Source of the DNA: Enterocola sp045611845
GTDB taxonomy: Bacteria; Bacteroidota; Bacteroidia; Bacteroidales; Paludibacteraceae
Direction of reading: 5' to 3'
Length of the DNA: 16,360 nt
NCBI GenBank assembly: GCA_045611845.1
Contig: JAZKXZ010000031.1
Span: 1-16,360 of the forward strand
Below are positions 7,282-14,838 of this stretch, piece after piece. The translations under genes were made by a program, and so were the position numbers. Each line of letters begins with the position of its first letter. Positions within the stretch are counted from its first letter, which is position 1. The notes beneath the pieces were generated by a model. That model saw only the letters and a program-made list of their open reading frames with translations. It searched no databases and was not told where the DNA came from.

Positions 7282-9066
7282 CTACATTTTTTCTGGTACA
7301 TTAATTCCTAACAACGACATCGCCGCCTTAATCACTTTCGCAACGTTAGCAGAAAGCACTAGACGCATATTTTTAAGGTCTGCGTTTTCTTCTTTTAGGA
7401 TGCTAAAGTCGTGATAGAATTGGTTGTATTCTTTAACAAGTTCGTAAGTATAGTTTGCAATTAAAGAAGGACTGTATTCTTTACCAGCTTGTGCAACTAC
7501 TGCTGGGAATGCTGCTAGAGCTTGAATTAGAGATACTTCTTTTTCTTTTAGTTCAATATCTTTGTTTAGCTCTGCAAGTGCTATACCTTGTTCTGCTGCC
7601 TTACGAAGCACTGAACAGATACGAGCGTGTGTATATTGAATGAAAGAACCTGTGTTACCATTGAAGTCGATAGACTCTTTTGGGTTGAAGGTCATATTTT
7701 TGCGAGGGTCAACTTTAAGGATAAAGTATTTTAGACCACCAAGACCAATCATTTCGCAGATAGAAGATATTTCTTCTTCTGTTAAACCATCTAGTTTACC
7801 AAGTTCTTTAGAAATTTCTGTTGCAGTACCAACCATTTCTTCTACAAGGTCGTCGGCATCAACCACAGTACCTTCACGGCTCTTCATTTTACCTTCTGGA
7901 AGTTCCACCATACCGTATGAGAAGTGAACTAGGTCTTTACCCCACTCCATACCAAGACGGTCTAGAAGAATAGAAAGCACTTGGAAGTGATAGTTTTGTT
8001 CGTTACCTACCACATAAATCATTTTGTCGATTGGATAATCTGAAAAACGAAGTGTAGCAGTACCAATATCTTGAGTCATATACACAGAAGTACCGTCGGC
8101 ACGAAGAAGAAGTTTTTGGTCAAGACCTTGATCTGTCATATCTGCCCAAACAGAACCGTCTTCTTTTTTGAAGAATAGACCTTTTTCAAGACCGCTAAGT
8201 ACTTTTTCTTTACCTACTAGGTATGTATCTGATTCATAATAGATTTTGTCAAAATCAACACCTAGGCGTTTGTATGTTTCGTCGAAACCAGCATAAACCC
8301 AGTCGTTCATGGTTTTCCAAAGAGCGCGAACTTCTGCGTCACCTGCTTCCCATTTACGTAGCATTTCTTGTGCTTCTTTCATAAGTGGAGCTTCTTTTTT
8401 AGCTTCCTCTTCGTCCATACCGCCAGCCATAAGTTCTTTAATTTCTGCCTTATAAGCCTTGTCGAACGCTACATAATAGTCACCTACAAGGTGGTCACCT
8501 TTTTTACCAATAGACTCTGGAGTTGCACCATTTCCAAATTTTTGCCATGCTAGCATCGATTTACAAATGTGAATACCACGGTCATTTACAATATTGGTTT
8601 TCACCACTTTATAACCATTAGCCTTCATAATTTCAGAAAGGCTATAGCCTAACAAGTTATTTCTAATGTGACCTAAGTGAAGTGGTTTATTTGTATTTGG
8701 AGAAGAATACTCAATCATCACAAGTGGAGAGTTTTCGGTAACTTCTTTGAAACCAAATTTCTCATCTTTTGAGATATTTTCTAGTAAATCTACCCAAGAA
8801 TTTGCATTTATAGAAAGATTCAAGAAACCGTTGATTACATTGTAATCTGAAATTTTTGAATCATTTTCTTTTAAATATGTACCTATTTCTTCTGCTGTAG
8901 CAGCAGGATTTTTACGTGAAATTTTTAGCAGTGGGAAACAAACTAAAGTCCAGTCACCTGTAAACTCTTTTTTAGTCTTTTGAAGAGTTACTTGCGCATC
9001 ACTAATTTCTGCCCCGTACAATGTTTGTACAGCGTTTTTTACAGATAAAATTAAATCTTTTTCCAT
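7282..9066 (-). CDS. argS: Arginine-tRNA ligase
   Basis: This class I aminoacyl-tRNA synthetase of 594 residues charges tRNA-Arg in the cytoplasm. The N-terminal Add-1-type region (residues 1-100) precedes SSPNTNKPLHLGHIRN, whose HLGH (130-133) is the HIGH motif. The KMSKS-like loop is KMKSREG at 393-399. The C-terminal anticodon-binding helical domain (about 475-594) includes YTHARICSVLRKA and ends in PEKM, a typical ArgRS terminus. Length is usual for Bacteroidetes ArgRS. It is a single-gene minus-strand unit, convergent with the restriction-modification island and divergent from mnmD, with its own -7 box 20 bases upstream. Codon use matches the host genes. It is an essential gene, and the island lies immediately downstream of it. 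Confidence 0.98.
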   Translation of the reverse strand: MEKDLILSVKNAVQTLYGAEISDAQVTLQKTKKEFTGDWTLVCFPLLKISRKNPAATAEEIGTYLKENDSKISDYNVINGFLNLSINANSWVDLLENISKDEKFGFKEVTENSPLVMIEYSSPNTNKPLHLGHIRNNLLGYSLSEIMKANGYKVVKTNIVNDRGIHICKSMLAWQKFGNGATPESIGKKGDHLVGDYYVAFDKAYKAEIKELMAGGMDEEEAKKEAPLMKEAQEMLRKWEAGDAEVRALWKTMNDWVYAGFDETYKRLGVDFDKIYYESDTYLVGKEKVLSGLEKGLFFKKEDGSVWADMTDQGLDQKLLLRADGTSVYMTQDIGTATLRFSDYPIDKMIYVVGNEQNYHFQVLSILLDRLGMEWGKDLVHFSYGMVELPEGKMKSREGTVVDADDLVEEMVGTATEISKELGKLDGLTEEEISSICEMIGLGGLKYFILKVDPRKNMTFNPKESIDFNGNTGSFIQYTHARICSVLRKAAEQGIALAELNKDIELKEKEVSLIQALAAFPAVVAQAGKEYSPSLIANYTYELVKEYNQFYHDFSILKEENADLKNMRLVLSANVAKVIKAAMSLLGINVPEKM

Positions 9067-9085
9067 AATTCTTTAATAATGACCG

Positions 9086-9093
9086 CAAAGATA
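9086..9093 (-). promoter_or_regulatory. -7 box of the argS promoter
   Basis: On the minus strand the bases read TATCTTTG, an exact match to TAnnTTTG, ending 19 bases before the argS ATG. No clear -33 element was found. Position in a divergent intergenic gap supports it. Confidence 0.6.
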
Positions 9094-9105
9094 ATAATTT
9101 TTATT

Positions 9106-9113
9106 TACTTTTG
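9106..9113 (+). promoter_or_regulatory. -7 box of the mnmD promoter
   Basis: TACTTTTG matches TAnnTTTG and lies 46 bases before the mnmD ATG. It is 12 bases from the divergent argS box, so the two promoters are back to back and may compete for polymerase. No clear -33 element was found. Confidence 0.5.
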
Positions 9114-9159
9114 TGGTTTAGAGGGGGGATAAAAGTTAAAATACAAAATACAAAACAAC

Positions 9160-9840
9160 ATGATCACAGAAGACGGTTCTACCACGCTATACAATGAGAA
9201 TATTGGGGAATATTATCATTCCACCCATGGGGCTATACAGGAGAGCATGCATATTTTTATAAAAGATGGCTTTTATGAGTGCAAAAAAGATGAAATTCAC
9301 ATACTTGAAATGGGATTTGGAACAGGTCTAAACGCCTTTCTCACACTACTCGAAGCCGAGAAAACAAACAAGAAAATCTATTACTACACAGTGGAACTCT
9401 ACCCTATTAGTTCTGAGCAAGTTGAGAGTCTAAACTACGCAGAAATTCTTGCACCAGAAAAAAAAGACATTTTGTTGAAACTTCATACAGCAAAATGGGG
9501 TGAAAATTCAAAAATTTGCAGTAACTTTGAGATTGTAAAAATAAATAGCGATTTTTGCTCATTAGACCTAAAGGATTATATGTTTGACTTGGTGTATTAC
9601 GACGCGTTTTCGCCAGAAAAACAACCAGAACTTTGGTCTTTAGAAATCTTTGAAAAGATATTTTCGCATTGCAACAAAGAGGCTATCCTCACCACCTATT
9701 GTGCCAAAGGATATGTACGCCGCAATCTGCAACAAGCAGGTTTCACCGTACACCGCCTACCCGGTCCTCCCGGCAAACGCGAAAAACTCTCAGCCATTCG
9801 GCAGTTAGGAGTGAGGAGTGAGGAGTTAAATGATAAATAA
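9160..9840 (+). CDS. mnmD: tRNA 5-methylaminomethyl-2-thiouridine(34) methyltransferase MnmD
   Basis: This stand-alone methyltransferase of 226 residues completes the mnm5s2U modification at the tRNA wobble position using S-adenosylmethionine, the job done in E. coli by one domain of the MnmC fusion. The N-terminus (TEDGSTTLYNENIGEYYHSTHGAIQ) is typical of the family. The SAM-binding motif is EMGFGTGLN (residues 50-58), and the DAFSP motif is at 148-152, followed by QPELW. LPGPPGKRE near the end is also conserved. No FAD-oxidase domain is attached, as usual in Bacteroidetes. The last codons (VRSEEL) are made of a heptamer repeat (9806-9826) that seems to have replaced the normal C-terminal tail. 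Downstream DUF1015 starts 35 bases later. Confidence 0.9.
   Translation: MITEDGSTTLYNENIGEYYHSTHGAIQESMHIFIKDGFYECKKDEIHILEMGFGTGLNAFLTLLEAEKTNKKIYYYTVELYPISSEQVESLNYAEILAPEKKDILLKLHTAKWGENSKICSNFEIVKINSDFCSLDLKDYMFDLVYYDAFSPEKQPELWSLEIFEKIFSHCNKEAILTTYCAKGYVRRNLQQAGFTVHRLPGPPGKREKLSAIRQLGVRSEELNDK
9806..9826 (+). repeat. Three heptamer repeats, TAGGAGT/GAGGAGT, in the mnmD 3' end
   Basis: Three 7-base units (TAGGAGT, GAGGAGT, GAGGAGT) lie in the last codons of mnmD and are translated as part of VRSEEL. The same heptamer, in the other orientation (TAACTCC), is repeated in the pyrB leader at 11155-11187. Confidence 0.85.
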
Positions 9841-9875
9841 TAAAAAAAGAATTCAAATAACTTAAATATAATATC

Positions 9876-11117
9876 ATGATAGTAAAACCATTTAAAGGCA
9901 TTCGCCCTCCAAAAGCACTTGTAGAACAAGTAGCATCTCGTCCATACGACGTATTAAACTCTGAAGAAGCACGCGCAGAAGCAGAAGGTAACGAAAAATC
10001 TCTATACCACATCATTAAGCCAGAAATTGACTTCCCTGTTGGTACAGACGAACACGACGAAAGAGTTTATGCAAAAGCTGCAGAAAACTTCCAAAAATTC
10101 CAAGACAATGGTTGGTTAGTACAAGACGCAGAAGACAAATATTATGTTTATGCACAAACCATGAACGGAAGAACACAATATGGTCTTGTTGTTTGCGCAG
10201 CAGTAGAAGACTACATGACTGGCAAAATCAAAAAACACGAGCTTACACGTAGAGACAAAGAAGAAGACCGTATGAAACACGTTCGCGTGAACAATGCAAA
10301 CATCGAACCAGTGTTCTTTGCATTCCCTCACCAAGACGAACTAGATGCTATCGTGGCTAAAGTTGTGGCTGGCGAAGCTGAATACGACTTCGTTGCTCCT
10401 GATGGTTTCGGTCACCACTTCTGGGTAATCGACGACGCAGCTACAATTGCTCGCATCACAGAAATCTTTGCAGAATTCCCAGCTATGTACATTGCAGACG
10501 GTCACCACCGTAGTGCTGCAGCAGCTCTAGTAGGCGATGAAAAACGCAAACAAAACCCAAATCACCAAGGTGATGAAGAATATAACTACTTCCTAGCAGT
10601 TTGTTTCCCAGATAACCAACTTAACATCATCGACTACAACCGCGTAGTAAAAGATTTGAATGGTCTTTCTGACGAAGAGTTCCTAAAGGCTCTAGAAGCA
10701 AACTTCGAAGTAAAAGAAATGGGTGCAGAAATCTACAAACCAAATGCACTTCACAATTTCTCACTTTATTTAAGTGGCAAATGGTACTCTCTAACAGCAA
10801 AAGAAGGTACTTACAATGACAACGACCCTATCGGCGTGTTAGACGTAACTATCTCTTCAAACCTAATCTTAGACGAAATCCTAGGCATTAAAGACCTTAG
10901 AAGCGACAAACGTATCGACTTCGTAGGCGGTATCCGTGGTCTTGGCGAACTTAAAAAACGTGTTGACAGCGGCGAAATGAAAGTGGCTCTTGCTCTATAT
11001 CCTGTTTCAATGAAACAACTTATCGACATTGCAGACACTGGCAACATCATGCCTCCAAAAACCACATGGTTTGAGCCAAAACTTCGCTCCGGTCTTGTAA
11101 TTCACAAGTTAATCTAA
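9876..11117 (+). CDS. DUF1015 family protein
   Basis: This cytosolic protein of 413 residues belongs to the DUF1015 family, recognised by its start (VKPFKGIRPPKALVEQVASRPYDVLN, residues 3-28) and by the strongly conserved D208-G-H-H-R212 box in YIADGHHRSAAA. Length is normal. I know of no firmly established reaction. In Bacteroides I recall it next to serC and serA; those genes are not here. The DGHHR box resembles the phosphate-binding box of ParB/sulfiredoxin-fold kinases such as archaeal SerK, so a role around phosphoserine or serine is a hypothesis only. It is flanked on both sides by heptamer repeats (9806-9826 and 11119-11187). Many codons are C-ending for Asn, Asp, His and Phe (AAC, GAC, CAC, TTC), suggesting high expression. 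Confidence 0.88.
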   Translation: MIVKPFKGIRPPKALVEQVASRPYDVLNSEEARAEAEGNEKSLYHIIKPEIDFPVGTDEHDERVYAKAAENFQKFQDNGWLVQDAEDKYYVYAQTMNGRTQYGLVVCAAVEDYMTGKIKKHELTRRDKEEDRMKHVRVNNANIEPVFFAFPHQDELDAIVAKVVAGEAEYDFVAPDGFGHHFWVIDDAATIARITEIFAEFPAMYIADGHHRSAAAALVGDEKRKQNPNHQGDEEYNYFLAVCFPDNQLNIIDYNRVVKDLNGLSDEEFLKALEANFEVKEMGAEIYKPNALHNFSLYLSGKWYSLTAKEGTYNDNDPIGVLDVTISSNLILDEILGIKDLRSDKRIDFVGGIRGLGELKKRVDSGEMKVALALYPVSMKQLIDIADTGNIMPPKTTWFEPKLRSGLVIHKLI

Positions 11118-11118
11118 T

Positions 11119-11204
11119 TAGGAATGTGGAATGAGGAATTAGGAATTATTTTTTTAACTCCTAACTCCTAACTCCTAACTCCTAACTATTTTTAATTCCT
11201 AATT
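11119..11204 (+). repeat. Heptamer-repeat leader with 12-bp inverted repeat before pyrB
   Basis: Four degenerate heptamers (TAGGAAT, GTGGAAT, GAGGAAT, TAGGAAT) at 11119-11146 are followed by seven Ts (11149-11155), then four exact TAACTCC units and a partial fifth (11155-11187). AATTAGGAATTA at 11137-11148 pairs perfectly with TAATTCCTAATT at 11193-11204, so the TAACTCC array would form the loop. The right arm ends 4 bases before the pyrB ATG, so a folded transcript could hide the start region. The T run could also end transcription from the DUF1015 gene, but no standard stem stands before it. Confidence 0.85.
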
Positions 11205-11208
11205 AATT

Positions 11209-12111
11209 ATGAAAAGTCTAGTATCTATATCAGATTGCAGTAAAGAATACATACTACGCATATTAGATTTAGCAGAAAAGTTTGAACAAAACCCAAACAA
11301 CAAACTGCTAGACGGCAAACTTGTTGCAACACTATTCTTCGAGCCATCTACCCGCACACGCCTAAGCTTTGAAACAGCAGTAAACAGACTAGGCGGTAGA
11401 GTAATTGGTTTTTCAGATGCTGCAACATCTAGTTCTTCAAAAGGCGAAACCCTTAAAGACACTATTAAAATGGTGAGCAACTACGCAGACCTAATCATTA
11501 TGCGTCACCCAGTAGAAGGCGCAGCAAGATTAGCATCTGAAGTCTCATCTGTGCCAGTGATTAACGCAGGTGACGGTGCAAACCAACACCCTACTCAAAC
11601 CATGCTAGACCTTTATTCTATCAAGAAAACCCAAGGCACTCTAGAAGGTTTAAACCTAAGTATGGTAGGTGACCTAAAATATGGTCGCACAGTGCACTCT
11701 CTGCTAATGGCAATGCGTTTCTTTAACCCAACATTTAACTTTGTTGCTCCAAAAGAATTACAAATGCCAGAACAATATATAGACTATTGCAAAAAACACA
11801 ATATCCCATTCAGAGAACTAGAAGATATGAATGAGATACTAAAAGAAACCGATATTCTATATATGACTCGCGTGCAACAAGAACGTTTCACCGACCTTGT
11901 GGAATATGAAAAAGTGAAAAACACCTATACCCTACACAACAGCATGCTAGACGGCAGCAAAGACAACCTACGTATTCTTCACCCACTTCCTCGTGTCAAC
12001 GAGATTTCAGAAGACGTAGATGACAATCCAAAAGCTTACTATTTTGAACAAGCTCGTAATGGTGTATTTGCTCGTCAAGCTGTTATTTGCGATATTTTAG
12101 GACTTGTTTAA
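11209..12111 (+). CDS. pyrB: Aspartate carbamoyltransferase catalytic subunit
   Basis: PyrB joins carbamoyl phosphate and aspartate, the first committed step of pyrimidine synthesis. The 300-residue protein has the carbamoyl-phosphate site S47-T-R-T-R51 in FFEPSTRTR, the SSSSKGET loop (K78 corresponding to the flexible lysine loop), H127-P-T-Q130, and H258-P-L-P-R262 for aspartate binding. Length fits the class of catalytic chains that assemble with PyrI. pyrI follows 13 bases later, giving the holoenzyme. Its leader is unusual, being almost wholly made of heptamer repeats with an inverted repeat against the start codon. No TAnnTTTG box was seen in the leader, so transcription may come from upstream or from an unrecognised promoter. 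Confidence 0.98.
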   Translation: MKSLVSISDCSKEYILRILDLAEKFEQNPNNKLLDGKLVATLFFEPSTRTRLSFETAVNRLGGRVIGFSDAATSSSSKGETLKDTIKMVSNYADLIIMRHPVEGAARLASEVSSVPVINAGDGANQHPTQTMLDLYSIKKTQGTLEGLNLSMVGDLKYGRTVHSLLMAMRFFNPTFNFVAPKELQMPEQYIDYCKKHNIPFRELEDMNEILKETDILYMTRVQQERFTDLVEYEKVKNTYTLHNSMLDGSKDNLRILHPLPRVNEISEDVDDNPKAYYFEQARNGVFARQAVICDILGLV

Positions 12112-12124
12112 AAAAACAAAGAAG

Positions 12125-12577
12125 ATGAAAAAAGAATTAGTAGTAAGAGCACTAGAAAATGGTACTGTAATAGACCATATTCCTGCCGACAAATTATTCC
12201 AAATAGTAAACATCCTTCATCTAGATACTATTTCTGACCAAATTACTATTGGTAACAACCTAGATAGTAACAAGTTAGGCAAAAAAGGTGTTATTAAGAT
12301 TTCTGGCAAATATATTGACCCACAAGAACTTAATAAAATTGCTTTAATTGCACCAAACGCTCGCATCAACATTATTAAAGACTACCAAGTGGTAGAGAAA
12401 AACGAATGCGTGATGCCAGATGAAGTGTACGAAATTCTTCAGTGCGTAAACCCTATGTGTATCACAAACAAACAAAATGTTACCACACATTTCCACATAG
12501 TTAATAAACAAGACCGCACTGTGAAATGTCACTATTGCGAAAGATATATTAAAGCAGAAGACTTAATTTTAAAATAA
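12125..12577 (+). CDS. pyrI: Aspartate carbamoyltransferase regulatory subunit
   Basis: PyrI binds nucleotide effectors and tunes PyrB. The 150-residue protein keeps the nucleotide-binding N-terminal domain (GTVIDHIP at 13-20, followed by the ITIGNNL and GKKGVIKI strands) and the zinc domain with C107, C112, C135 and C138 (CVNPMC and CHYC). Length matches E. coli PyrI (153). I took the ATG at 12125; a TTG at 12104 in the same frame overlaps pyrB and would add seven mostly lysine residues without counterpart in the family. The TAA overlaps the next gene's ATG (TAATG), so translation of the flavin reductase is probably coupled to pyrI. Confidence 0.96.
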   Translation: MKKELVVRALENGTVIDHIPADKLFQIVNILHLDTISDQITIGNNLDSNKLGKKGVIKISGKYIDPQELNKIALIAPNARINIIKDYQVVEKNECVMPDEVYEILQCVNPMCITNKQNVTTHFHIVNKQDRTVKCHYCERYIKAEDLILK

Positions 12578-13170
12578 TGCAAGAAAAAAACATTAGCCCT
12601 TCTGGCAAACTTCAATGGAAACCAGGCACACTTATCTACCCTCTTCCAGCCTTAATGGTAAGTTGTGGAGAAAATGAAGCCGAATATAACATCCTTACTG
12701 TAAGTTGGACTGGTACAATATGTTCAGACCCTGCTATGTGTTATATATCTGTGAGAAAATCACGTCATTCATATGATATTATCAAACGCAGTGGTTGCTT
12801 TGTACTAAACCTTACCACAGAAGATATGGCATACGCAACAGACTGGTGCGGTGTGAGAAGTGGTAAAGACTACAATAAATTTGCAGAAATGAAGCTTACA
12901 GCCGAAAAGGCACAAATGGTGAACGCTCCTATTATTAAAGAATCTCCACTAAATATAGAATGTGAAGTGGTAGAAGTAAAAGAATTAGGAACTCACGATA
13001 TGTTTATTGCCAAAGTGGTAAACGTGCAAGCAGATGCTAAATACATAAATCCAGAAACAGACGCATTCGACCTAGAAGCCGCTAAACTTTTAGCCTATAG
13101 TCATGGTCAATATTATGGTTTAGGCCACAAAATAGGAAAATTCGGATGGTCAGTTCAAAAAAAGAAATAA
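12577..13170 (+). CDS. Flavin reductase family protein (FMN-binding)
   Basis: This protein of 197 residues belongs to the flavin reductase-like, FMN-binding split-barrel family that includes flavoredoxin. Characteristic segments are NILTVSW at residues 38-44, the CSDPAMCYISVRKSRHSYD stretch, and FVLNLTTEDM. Such proteins reduce flavins or use bound FMN for electron transfer; the partner here is unknown. The start codon overlaps the pyrI stop, and the LolA-like gene starts 2 bases after its stop, placing it firmly in the pyrBI operon. As I recall, a gene of this family also follows pyrI in Bacteroides, so the link may be conserved. Whether it serves pyrimidine synthesis cannot be told from sequence. 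Confidence 0.87.
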   Translation: MQEKNISPSGKLQWKPGTLIYPLPALMVSCGENEAEYNILTVSWTGTICSDPAMCYISVRKSRHSYDIIKRSGCFVLNLTTEDMAYATDWCGVRSGKDYNKFAEMKLTAEKAQMVNAPIIKESPLNIECEVVEVKELGTHDMFIAKVVNVQADAKYINPETDAFDLEAAKLLAYSHGQYYGLGHKIGKFGWSVQKKK

Positions 13171-13171
13171 T

Positions 13172-13816
13172 ATGAAAAAAGTATTTAGTTTAATCGCATT
13201 TTTATTTATTGCCACAGTAGCATTCTGCCAAATAGATGAAAAGTCTATCGAAATTCTAGACAAAATGTCTAACATCTACAAAAACTCTACTGGCACAGAA
13301 CTAAGTTTAAAAATAGAACTTGAAGACGGTCAGAGTGGCACAGCAAACAGCATTAAAGGTACTTTAAAAACAAAAGGCAACGCCTTCGTTTTAGAAACAT
13401 CAATGGCAAATATGACATTTGACGGCAAGTATCTTTATGTTTACAACAAACAAGCCAACGAGATTACCGTTTCTGCTCCTGCTCCAGAAGAAATTCAAGG
13501 AATGGACCCAACATCTATTTTAGGTGGTTATAAAAAAGGTTATAAAGTAATAGCACCTGAGTTTAAAACAGAAGGAAACAGAGAAATTGCAGTAGTGAGT
13601 CTTTTCCCAGAAAATATAGAAGACCCATTCTTTAAAACTTCAATTTCTGTAGATGCTAAAACCTACGAACCAGTTGGCGTGAGCACACACAATAAAAATG
13701 GTATGGTTAGTACCATAAATATTACTAAACTAAAAACAAACTTAAACTATACAGCATCAGACTTGGAATTTGACCTAAACAAATATCCAAAAGCAATGCT
13801 TATAGACCTTAGATAA
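13172..13816 (+). CDS. LolA-like outer-membrane lipoprotein carrier protein
   Basis: This exported protein of 214 residues has an N-terminal signal peptide (lysines at 2-3, hydrophobic core 5-17) with likely cleavage after the AFC triplet just before Q20. The Cys at 19 follows Phe, so it is not a good lipobox. The mature part reads as the LolA/LolB-type half-barrel: IKGTLKTKGNAFVLE, TFDGKYLYVYNKQANEITVS, and a late strand with INITKLKTN. By family, it would shuttle lipoproteins across the periplasm to the outer membrane. Bacteroidetes often carry several LolA-like proteins of unclear role, so the exact function is uncertain. It sits 1 base after the flavin reductase stop and 6 bases before trxB. 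Confidence 0.82.
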   Translation: MKKVFSLIAFLFIATVAFCQIDEKSIEILDKMSNIYKNSTGTELSLKIELEDGQSGTANSIKGTLKTKGNAFVLETSMANMTFDGKYLYVYNKQANEITVSAPAPEEIQGMDPTSILGGYKKGYKVIAPEFKTEGNREIAVVSLFPENIEDPFFKTSISVDAKTYEPVGVSTHNKNGMVSTINITKLKTNLNYTASDLEFDLNKYPKAMLIDLR

Positions 13817-13822
13817 AATACT

Positions 13823-14764
13823 ATGAGTGTAATTAAATGTCTTATTCTAGGCACAGGTCCTGCAGGACTAACAGCTGCAATTTATGCATCTAGAGCCGGT
13901 TTAAACCCTGTGGTTTACGAAGGTATTCAACCTGGTGGTCAACTTACCACTACCACAGATATTGAAAACTTCCCAGGTTATCCAGAAGGCACTTCTGGTG
14001 TAGAAATGATGGAAGATATTAGAAAACAAGCGCTTCGTTTCGGAACAGAAATTCGCACAGGTATTGCTACCGAAGTAGATTTCTCTTGCTCTCCAAAAAA
14101 AGTGGTTATCGATGGCGAAACCACACTTGAAGCACACACAGTAATTATTGCCACTGGCGCATCTGCCAAATATCTAGGACTTCCAGACGAAGCTAGACTA
14201 CGCGGTGCTGGTGTATCTGCTTGTGCCACATGTGACGGTTTCTTCTACAGAAAGAAAACTGTGGCAGTTGTAGGTGGTGGCGACACTGCTTGTGAAGAAG
14301 CTCTTTACCTTTCTACCCTATGCAAACAAGTTTATTTGATTGTGCGTCGCGACGTGCTTCGTGCTTCTCAAGTAATGCAAGAAAGAGTTTTAAACAAAGA
14401 AAACATTACAGTTCTATTCAAACACCAAACCCTTGGTTTAACAGGTAAATTTGACCTAGATGGTGCAGACCTAGTGAAAAACAAAGGTGAAGAAACGGAA
14501 GAAAACGTACACATCGACATCGATGGTTTCTTCCTTGCTATCGGTCATCAGCCAAACTCAAAAGTGTTTGCAGACTATATCGAAACAGACGAACAAGGTT
14601 ATATCGTAACCAAAAACAATTCTGCTTCTACTAGTGTAGAAGGTGTTTATGCAGCAGGCGACGTAGCCGACCCTATCTACCGCCAAGCTATCACCTCTGC
14701 CGGTAGCGGTTGCAAAGCTGCTATTGAGGCGGAACGTTACTTGCTACACAATAATCTTAAGTAA
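13823..14764 (+). CDS. trxB: Thioredoxin-disulfide reductase
   Basis: This cytosolic NADPH flavoenzyme of 313 residues reduces thioredoxin. The FAD-binding motif is G10-T-G-P-A-G15, the redox-active pair is C134-A-T-C137 followed by DG, the NADPH motif is G151-G-G-D-T-A156, and the C-terminal FAD motif is AGDVADPIYRQAITSAGSGC. All are in the standard order and the length matches low-molecular-weight bacterial enzymes. It is the last gene of the pyrB operon, ended by a strong hairpin terminator beginning about 20 bases later. Placing trxB with pyrimidine genes may aid deoxynucleotide supply, since thioredoxin serves ribonucleotide reductase, but that is inference. Confidence 0.97.
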   Translation: MSVIKCLILGTGPAGLTAAIYASRAGLNPVVYEGIQPGGQLTTTTDIENFPGYPEGTSGVEMMEDIRKQALRFGTEIRTGIATEVDFSCSPKKVVIDGETTLEAHTVIIATGASAKYLGLPDEARLRGAGVSACATCDGFFYRKKTVAVVGGGDTACEEALYLSTLCKQVYLIVRRDVLRASQVMQERVLNKENITVLFKHQTLGLTGKFDLDGADLVKNKGEETEENVHIDIDGFFLAIGHQPNSKVFADYIETDEQGYIVTKNNSASTSVEGVYAAGDVADPIYRQAITSAGSGCKAAIEAERYLLHNNLK

Positions 14765-14784
14765 ATAAACAATTATTATAAACC

Positions 14785-14825
14785 AAAAGAGAAATCTTAA
14801 CCCCTTAATAAGATTCCTCTTTTTT
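14785..14825 (+). terminator. Rho-independent terminator after trxB
   Basis: The left arm 14785-14799 (AAAAGAG, A, AATCTTA) pairs with 14809-14823 (TAAGATT, C, CTCTTTT) with a single A-C mismatch and a 9-base loop; a run of six Ts (14820-14825) overlaps the right arm and follows it. This closes the pyrB-trxB operon. It lies only 13 bases before the next ATG, so it might instead act as a leaky control for the aldehyde dehydrogenase gene. Confidence 0.85.
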
Positions 14826-14838
14826 AAATGTAAGAACT

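Noticed and set aside
7640..7927. Plus-strand open frames inside argS
   Set aside because: They lie wholly opposite a conserved essential gene and encode low-complexity Ser/Leu-rich peptides; they are shadow frames.
9696..10015. Minus-strand frames across the mnmD/DUF1015 junction
   Set aside because: They arise from the translated heptamer repeat (SSLLT type) and from antisense of conserved genes; no independent support.
11155..11187. TAACTCC array as a CRISPR-like repeat
   Set aside because: Units are 7 bases with no spacers; this is a simple tandem repeat.
12104..12124. Longer pyrI start at TTG 12104
   Set aside because: It overlaps pyrB and adds only a lysine-rich stretch; the ATG at 12125 aligns with known PyrI length.
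13172..13231. Lipoprotein signal on the LolA-like protein
   Set aside because: Cys19 is preceded by Phe, which does not fit a lipobox; an ordinary signal peptide is more likely.
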